Below, in pieces: positions 59,031-64,000 of a DNA stretch of 64,000 nt. The position numbers and the translations under genes are program-made. Source of the DNA: an uncultured Mycolicibacterium sp. (GTDB taxonomy: Bacteria; Actinomycetota; Actinomycetes; Mycobacteriales; Mycobacteriaceae); assembly GCF_937941905.1 (NCBI RefSeq), contig NZ_CALDGS010000175.1:1-64000 (forward strand), in the 5' to 3' direction. The first letter of the stretch is position 1; each line of letters starts with the position of its first letter. The notes under the pieces were generated by a model, which was not told where the DNA came from, did not search any database, and worked only from the letters and a program-made list of their open reading frames with translations.

Positions 59031-60683
59031 ATGATCTGGGGTTCGAGGAGACGCATACGCGGTCGCGCCGGCCCGCTGCTGCGCGGGTTCGGCGCGCTCA
59101 GCCGTGCCATGGGGCACCTGTGGCGCCGGTCGCTGCAGCTGCGGGTGGTCACCCTGACGCTGGGGCTGTCGCTGGTCGTCATCCTCGTTCTCGGCTTCGT
59201 CCTCACCAGCCAGATCACCGACCGCATCCTCGACGTGAAGGTGCGGGCGGCGACCGAGGAGATCGAGCGGGCCCGCAGCACGGTCAGCGACCTCGTCGGC
59301 GGTGAGGAGACCCGCTCGCTGGACAGCAGCCTGCAGCTGGCGCGCAACACGCTCATCGACCGCACCGCCGAGGCGGGAGCCGGGCTGGCCGGCACCTTCG
59401 ACGCGGTGCTGGTCGTGCCGGGCGACGGGCCCCGGGCGGCGACCGCGGCGGGCCCGGTCTCGCAGATCCCGGCGTCGTTGCGCGACTTCGTCAAGGCCGG
59501 GCAGGTCAGCTACCAGTACGCCACCGTGCAGACCGAGGGCTACTCGGGGCCGGCGCTCATCCTGGGCAGCCCGACCACCTCGCCGGTGACCAACCTGGAG
59601 CTCTACCTCATCTTCCCGCTGAACAACGAGGAGAGCACCATCGCGCTGGTGCGCGGCACCATGGCCGGCGGCGGGGTGGTGCTGCTCGGGCTGCTGGCGG
59701 TCATCTCGTTGGTGGTCGCGCACCAGATCGTGCAGCCGGTGCGGCAGGCCTCGCGTATCGCCGAGCGGTTCGCCGAGGGCCACCTCACCGAGCGGATGCC
59801 GGTGCGCGGCGAGGACGACATGGCCCGGCTGGCGGTGTCGTTCAACGACATGGCCGAGAGCCTGCACCGCCAGATCACCCAGCTCGAGGAGTTCGGCAAC
59901 CTGCAGCGGCGGTTCACCTCCGACGTCAGCCACGAGCTGCGCACCCCGCTGACCACGGTGCGGATGGCCGCCGACCTCATCCACGACCACGCCGAGGACC
60001 TCGACCCGTCGCTGCGCCGGTCCATCGAGCTCATGGTCAGCGAGCTGGACCGGTTCGAGTCGTTGCTCAACGACCTGCTGGAGATCTCCCGCCACGACGC
60101 CGGTGTGGCCGAGCTGTCGGTCGAGCAGGTCGATCTGCGCTCCACCGTGCAGAGCGCGCTGGACAACGTCGGCCACCTCGCCGACGACGCCGGTATCGAT
60201 CTCGTCGTCGAACTGCCCGAACAACCGGTCGTCGCCGAGGTGGACTCCCGCCGGGTCGAGCGCATCCTGCGCAACCTCATCGCCAACGCGATCGACCACG
60301 CCGAGGGCAAACCGGTGCGCATCCGGATGGCCGCCGACATCGACACCGTCGCGGTCACCGTGCGCGACTACGGCGTGGGGCTGCGGCCCGGCGAGGAGAA
60401 GCTGGTGTTCAGCCGGTTCTGGCGGGCCGACCCGTCCCGGGTGCGCCGCTCCGGCGGCACCGGGCTGGGCCTGGCCATCAGCATCGAGGACGCCCGGCTG
60501 CACCACGGCCGGCTGGAGGCCTGGGGCGAGCCCGGCAAGGGCGCCTGTTTCCGGCTCACGCTGCCGCTGGTGCGCGGCCACAAGGTCACCACCAGCCCGC
60601 TGCCGCTCAAACCCGTCGAGCCCGACCTGCCGCCCCCGCCGCGGTCGGACCGGGGTCGCCGTCCCGCTGAGGAGAGCGTGTGA
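59031..60683 (+). CDS. mtrB: Sensor histidine kinase MtrB
   Basis: This 550-residue kinase phosphorylates MtrA. A basic N-terminus precedes the first membrane helix (about 38-60, LTLGLSLVVILVLGFVLTS). An extracellular domain of about 145 residues follows, then a second helix (about 205-230). Next come HAMP (QPVRQASRIAERFAEGHLTE), HisKA with the phospho-His in SDVSHELRTPLTTVRMAADL, and the ATPase domain with NLIANAIDHAEG, DYGVGL and GTGLGLAIS. The C-terminal tail is Pro-rich. Its stop overlaps the lpqB GTG, conserved with LpqB as a modulator. Confidence 0.95.
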   Translation: MIWGSRRRIRGRAGPLLRGFGALSRAMGHLWRRSLQLRVVTLTLGLSLVVILVLGFVLTSQITDRILDVKVRAATEEIERARSTVSDLVGGEETRSLDSSLQLARNTLIDRTAEAGAGLAGTFDAVLVVPGDGPRAATAAGPVSQIPASLRDFVKAGQVSYQYATVQTEGYSGPALILGSPTTSPVTNLELYLIFPLNNEESTIALVRGTMAGGGVVLLGLLAVISLVVAHQIVQPVRQASRIAERFAEGHLTERMPVRGEDDMARLAVSFNDMAESLHRQITQLEEFGNLQRRFTSDVSHELRTPLTTVRMAADLIHDHAEDLDPSLRRSIELMVSELDRFESLLNDLLEISRHDAGVAELSVEQVDLRSTVQSALDNVGHLADDAGIDLVVELPEQPVVAEVDSRRVERILRNLIANAIDHAEGKPVRIRMAADIDTVAVTVRDYGVGLRPGEEKLVFSRFWRADPSRVRRSGGTGLGLAISIEDARLHHGRLEAWGEPGKGACFRLTLPLVRGHKVTTSPLPLKPVEPDLPPPPRSDRGRRPAEESV

Positions 60684-62452
60684 GACGCGTGCTTCCGGTG
60701 GTGTGGGCGCTGCTGTTCACCGTCGCGGTGGCCGGCTGCGCCGGGGTGCCGAGTTCCTCGCCGCCGCAGGCGATCGGCACCGTGCAGCGGCCCGCCCCGC
60801 CCAGCCTGCCCACCCCCTCCCCGGACATGGCGCCCGACGTGCTGTTGCGCGAGTTCCTCAAGGCCACAGCCGATCCCGCCAACCGGCATCTGGCCGCCCG
60901 GCAGTTCCTCACCGAGTCCGCGTCGGCCGCCTGGGACGACGCCGGCAGCGCGGTGCTGATCGACCGGGTGGTGTTCGTCGAGGACCGCGGCCGCGATCCG
61001 AACCGGGTCTCGGTCGGCATGCGCGCCGACATCCTCGGATCGCTGTCGGACATGGGGGTGTTCGAGACCGCCGAGGGCGCGCTGCCCGACCCCGGCCCGA
61101 TCGAGCTGGTGCGCACGCCGGCCGGCTGGCGGATCGACCGGCTGCCCAACGGGGTGTTCCTGGACTGGCAGCAGTTCCAGGAGACCTACAAGCGGCACAC
61201 GCTCTACTTCGTCGACCCCACCGGCAAGACGGTGGTGCCCGACCCGCGCTACGTCGCGGTCTCCGACCCCGACCTGCTGGCCACCGAACTGATCACCAAG
61301 CTGATCGCCGGGCCCCGGCCGGAGCTGGCCAACTCGGTGCGCAACCTGCTCGGCCCGCCGTTGAAGCTGCGCGGCCCGGTCACCCGCGCCGACGGCGGCC
61401 GGACCGGGGTGGGCCGCGGTTACGGCGGCGCCCGCATCGAGCTGGAGAACCTCACCACCACCGACCCGGCCAGCCGCCAGCTGCTGGCCGCCCAGATCAT
61501 CTGGACGCTGTCGCGGGCGGGGATCAACGGCCCCTACGTCATCACCGCCGACGGGGCGGCGTTGGACGACCGGTTCGCCGACGGCTGGGACACCGCCGAC
61601 GTGGCCGCCACCGACCCGGGCGCCGACGCCGGCGCGGCCGCCGGCCTGCACGCCCTGGTCGGTGGATCGATGGTGTTCGTCGACGGCCAGCGCGCCCCGC
61701 GGGTCCCCGGCCCGTTCGGGGACACCCCGAACCAGGTCTCGGCCGCGCTGTCCCGGGACGGACAGCAGGCCGCGTCGGTGGTCGTGCAACGGCCGGGCGC
61801 ACCGGACGCGGTGGCCACCATGTGGGTGGGCCGGTTGGACGGCTCCCCGACCAAGGCCCTGGAGGCCCGCAGCCTGACCCGGCCGAGTTGGGCGCTCGAC
61901 GGCGCCATCTGGGTGGTCGTCGACGGCAACGCGGTGGTGCGGGTGGTGCAGGAGGCCGCCACCGGACAGCCGGCCAGCATGCCGGTGGACACCACGGCGG
62001 TCTCGGCGCGGTTCCCGGGCGCCATCACCGAGCTGCAGCTGTCCCGGGACGGCACCCGCGCGGCGATGGTGATCGACGGCAGGGTGGTGCTGGCCGGCGT
62101 GGAGCAGACCCGCGACGGTCAGTTCGTGCTGTCCTACCCGCGCCGGCTCGGTTTCGGGTTGGGCGACACCGTGGTGTCGCTGTCCTGGCGCACCGGCGAC
62201 GACATCGTGGTCAGCCGCACCGACGGCCAGCACCCGGTGTCCTACGTCAATCTCGACGGGGTGAACTCCGACGCCCCGGTGCACAACCTGCTCATGCCGG
62301 TCCGGACGGTGGCCGCCAACCCGTCGACGGTCTACGTCTCCGAGGCCCGCGGGGTGCTGCAGCTGTCGGCCGCGACCGCCGGCGGCGAGCTGGCCTGGAC
62401 CGAGGTGCGGCCGCTGATGGTGCCCGGGGCGATCCCGGTGCTGCCCGGCTGA
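60680..62452 (+). CDS. lpqB: Lipoprotein LpqB
   Basis: This 590-residue lipoprotein modulates MtrB. The signal peptide VVWALLFTVAVAGCAGVP ends in the lipobox VAGC (Cys at about 20). GerMN-like domain residues follow (about 40-300, PDVLLREFLKATADPANRHL), then a beta-propeller-like C-domain (about 330-590, VSAALSRDGQQAASVVVQ, LQLSRDGTRAAMVIDG). The GTG at 60680 overlaps mtrB. MtrA, mtrB and lpqB form a conserved operon in actinobacteria. Confidence 0.94.
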   Translation: MRRVLPVVWALLFTVAVAGCAGVPSSSPPQAIGTVQRPAPPSLPTPSPDMAPDVLLREFLKATADPANRHLAARQFLTESASAAWDDAGSAVLIDRVVFVEDRGRDPNRVSVGMRADILGSLSDMGVFETAEGALPDPGPIELVRTPAGWRIDRLPNGVFLDWQQFQETYKRHTLYFVDPTGKTVVPDPRYVAVSDPDLLATELITKLIAGPRPELANSVRNLLGPPLKLRGPVTRADGGRTGVGRGYGGARIELENLTTTDPASRQLLAAQIIWTLSRAGINGPYVITADGAALDDRFADGWDTADVAATDPGADAGAAAGLHALVGGSMVFVDGQRAPRVPGPFGDTPNQVSAALSRDGQQAASVVVQRPGAPDAVATMWVGRLDGSPTKALEARSLTRPSWALDGAIWVVVDGNAVVRVVQEAATGQPASMPVDTTAVSARFPGAITELQLSRDGTRAAMVIDGRVVLAGVEQTRDGQFVLSYPRRLGFGLGDTVVSLSWRTGDDIVVSRTDGQHPVSYVNLDGVNSDAPVHNLLMPVRTVAANPSTVYVSEARGVLQLSAATAGGELAWTEVRPLMVPGAIPVLPG

Positions 62453-62496
62453 GCTCCCGGGCCGGTGTTGTCGGGGGCGGGGCGCACACTGCGGGC

Positions 62497-63126
62497 ATGC
62501 TGGATCTGGTGCTGCCCGTCGAGTGCGGCGGCTGCGGGGCGCCCGGGCGGCCGTGGTGCGGCGGCTGCGCCCGCGCGCTGGCCCTGGGCCCCGACGACCC
62601 GCAGTTGATCAGCCCGCGGATCGATCCCGGGGTGCCGGTGTTCGCGCTGGGCCGCTACGCCGGGCCGCGCCGGGCCGCGATCGTGGCGGTCAAGGAGCAC
62701 GGCCGCACCGACCTGCTGCCGGTGCTGGCCGCGGCCCTCGGGCAGGCCCTGGACCGGCTGGTGCACTGGGGGATGGTGGGCCGTCCGCTGCGGCTGGTGC
62801 CCGCGCCCACTCGCGGCACCGCGGCCCGGCGGCGCGGCGGGGACCCGGTCACCCGGATGGCGCGCGCGGCGGCCGACGGCCGGGCCGGGATCGGGGTGGC
62901 CGCGGTGCTGCGGATGCGGGCGTTCACCCGCGACTCGGTGGGGCTGTCGGCGGCCGGGCGGCAGCGCAACATCGCCGGCCGGGTGCGGCTGCGCGGCCCG
63001 GTCACCGGTCCGGTGGTGCTCGTCGACGACGTCGTCACCACCGGGGCGACGGTCGCCGAGTCGGTGCGGGTGCTGCGTGCCGGCGGGGCTGATGTGGCAG
63101 CTGTCGTCGCCGTGGCACACGCGTGA
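62497..63126 (+). CDS. ComF family phosphoribosyltransferase-like protein
   Basis: This 209-residue ComF/GntX-like protein has a Cys-rich zinc-binding N-terminus (PVECGGCGAPGRPWCGGC) and a type I PRTase fold with the PRPP loop VVLVDDVVTTGATVAES at about 178-194. RMRAFTRDSVGLSAAGRQRN is the family motif. In M. tuberculosis it is Rv3242c. It is related to DNA-uptake ComF of other bacteria, but its role in mycobacteria is not established. The ATG at 62497 is 44 bp after lpqB. Hpf follows 248 bp later. Confidence 0.88.
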   Translation: MLDLVLPVECGGCGAPGRPWCGGCARALALGPDDPQLISPRIDPGVPVFALGRYAGPRRAAIVAVKEHGRTDLLPVLAAALGQALDRLVHWGMVGRPLRLVPAPTRGTAARRRGGDPVTRMARAAADGRAGIGVAAVLRMRAFTRDSVGLSAAGRQRNIAGRVRLRGPVTGPVVLVDDVVTTGATVAESVRVLRAGGADVAAVVAVAHA

Positions 63127-63374
63127 ATAAACAACATGCAACCCATCGGCGAAATCACTGGCACTCCCGGCTGAACGTGACTACCGTCGGCATCGAAGCG
63201 ATCGGCTCACGCGGCGCTCCGCCGAGACGCCGCTTCGCCGCACAACGGTAGGAGGTGAGTAGTCGACACCTTGCGCCGGTGGGCGAAGCGAATCGAACGG
63301 CCCGTCGGCGCTCCCTGCGAGAACACGCCCGGCACGCAGAGCGCGTGCGACTCTAGAGAAACGAGTTGCCAAGC
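63127..63374 (+). promoter_or_regulatory. hpf upstream region
   Basis: The 248-bp region before hpf contains no gene. It begins with an AT-richer part (63127-63160) and contains a ggtaggaggtgagtag sequence at 63248-63263, which looks like a ribosome site but is followed by no open frame of substance, only stops. The hpf start itself has a weak upstream site, so regulation in the leader is possible. Confidence 0.35.
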
Positions 63375-64000
63375 ATGTCAAGCCGTTCCGAGAACACAGG
63401 CCGCACCATGGTGATCGAGGATGACCGTCCCGATTCGGCCACCAGCACCCGCGCCGAGATCGTCGTCAAGGGTCGAAACGTCGAAATCCCCGACCACTTC
63501 CGCACCTACGTTTCCGAGAAGCTCTCACGCCTCGAGCGTTTCGATCGCACCCTCTACCTGTTCGACGTCGAGCTGAACCACGAGAAGAACCGCCGACAAC
63601 GCAAGAACTGTCAGCACGTGGAGATCACCGCTCGGGGCCGAGGGCCGGTGGTGCGCGCCGAGGCGTGCGCGAACAGCTTCTACGCGGCGTTCGAGTCGGC
63701 CATCGACAAGCTCGAGGAACGCCTGCGGCGCGCCGCCGACCGGCGCAAGGTGCACTACGGCGACAAGACCCCGGTGTCGGTGGCCGAGGCGACCGCGACC
63801 GCCGCGGTGGTCGAGTCGAACGCGGAGCCGGCGGGCGAGCCCGACTCGCAGGTCGACGACGGGCCGGGCCGGATCGTGCGCGTCAAGGAGCACCCGGCCA
63901 CCCCGATGACCGTCGACGACGCGCTCTACGAGATGGAACTGGTGGGGCACGACTTCTTCCTGTTCCACGACAAGGAGACCGACAAGCCGTCGGTGGTCTA
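63375..64000 (+). CDS. hpf: Ribosome hibernation promoting factor, long form (partial at window edge)
   Basis: The first 208 codons of a long-form HPF protein are present; the gene runs off the end. The N-domain (about 25-120) has the S30AE signature: AEIVVKGRNVEIPDHFRTYV, KLSRLERFD and AFESAIDKLEERLRRAADR followed by KVHYGD. After a variable linker the C-domain begins with GRIVRVKEHPATPMTVDDAL and VGHDFFLFHDKETDKPSVVY. It dimerises 70S ribosomes into inactive 100S particles. It matches Rv3241c, which lies next to secA1. Confidence 0.92.
   Translation, partial: MSSRSENTGRTMVIEDDRPDSATSTRAEIVVKGRNVEIPDHFRTYVSEKLSRLERFDRTLYLFDVELNHEKNRRQRKNCQHVEITARGRGPVVRAEACANSFYAAFESAIDKLEERLRRAADRRKVHYGDKTPVSVAEATATAAVVESNAEPAGEPDSQVDDGPGRIVRVKEHPATPMTVDDALYEMELVGHDFFLFHDKETDKPSVV

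Overview
The window is chromosomal DNA of a fast-growing mycobacterium (Mycolicibacterium-like). The sequence is very GC-rich, GTG starts and 1-4 bp stop/start overlaps are common, and most of the gene order follows, in inverted orientation, the M. tuberculosis block from nei/lhr to the ribosome hibernation factor gene (about Rv3297 to Rv3241c, from memory). No rRNA, tRNA, CRISPR array or transposase gene was recognised. The species cannot be fixed from the sequence alone.

Layout. (1) 1-5.4 kb is accessory: an atypical crotonase-family gene and two adjacent paralogous secreted proteins with cadherin/VCBS-like repeats. Both paralogs carry a frameshift, one in the signal peptide at a 7-bp tandem duplication and one before the C-terminal domain. 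(2) 5.4-10.7 kb holds the DNA repair pair lhr-nei2, followed by an SDR oxidoreductase. (3) 11.68-12.74 kb is a compact module: one AbiEi/Vsr-like (DUF559-type) gene flanked by inverted copies of a ~58-bp palindromic repeat. (4) 12.7-16.2 kb is lysine catabolism (pcd, lrpA, lat), with a membrane-anchored Mrr-type nuclease gene overlapping the 3' end of lat. (5) 16.8-24.3 kb is a SigF general-stress island: usfY, a CsbD-like gene, a GT4 glycosyltransferase with a SigF-type promoter, rtcB, an orphan NarL-type regulator, a topoisomerase IB homologue lacking its catalytic residues, a tiny membrane protein, rsbW, sigF and a STAS protein gene overlapping sigF tail to tail.

(6) 24.7-31.8 kb is acyl-CoA carboxylase and sulfur metabolism: a MobA-like gene, a GNAT-like fragment, accA3, sufE-like, sseA, maf, accE5 and accD5. 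(7) 32.6-37.6 kb holds a PH-domain membrane protein, a GtrA-like protein, purK, purE, fadE25 and birA. (8) 37.6-42.8 kb is envelope assembly: a TIGR03089 protein, an LCP ligase, rmlD, wbbL and a mannose-1-phosphate guanylyltransferase. (9) 42.8-45.7 kb is Nudix, fbiB and fbiA (coenzyme F420). (10) 46-51.2 kb is whiB2, two small conserved genes and the mannose operon manB, SIS gene, manA. (11) 51.2-56.7 kb is an amino-acid permease, then alkB, two rubredoxins, a TetR regulator and sahH. (12) 56.8-64 kb is a membrane protein, tmk, mtrA, mtrB, lpqB, comF and the start of hpf, which runs off the window.

Functionally the core half supplies GDP-mannose and dTDP-rhamnose for the wall (manA, manB, manC, rmlD, wbbL, LCP), malonyl/methylmalonyl-CoA for lipids (accA3, accD5, accE5, birA), cell-cycle and wall signalling (mtrAB-lpqB, whiB2) and F420. 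The accessory half (surface proteins, DUF559 module, Mrr gene, SigF-island additions) holds the unusual material.
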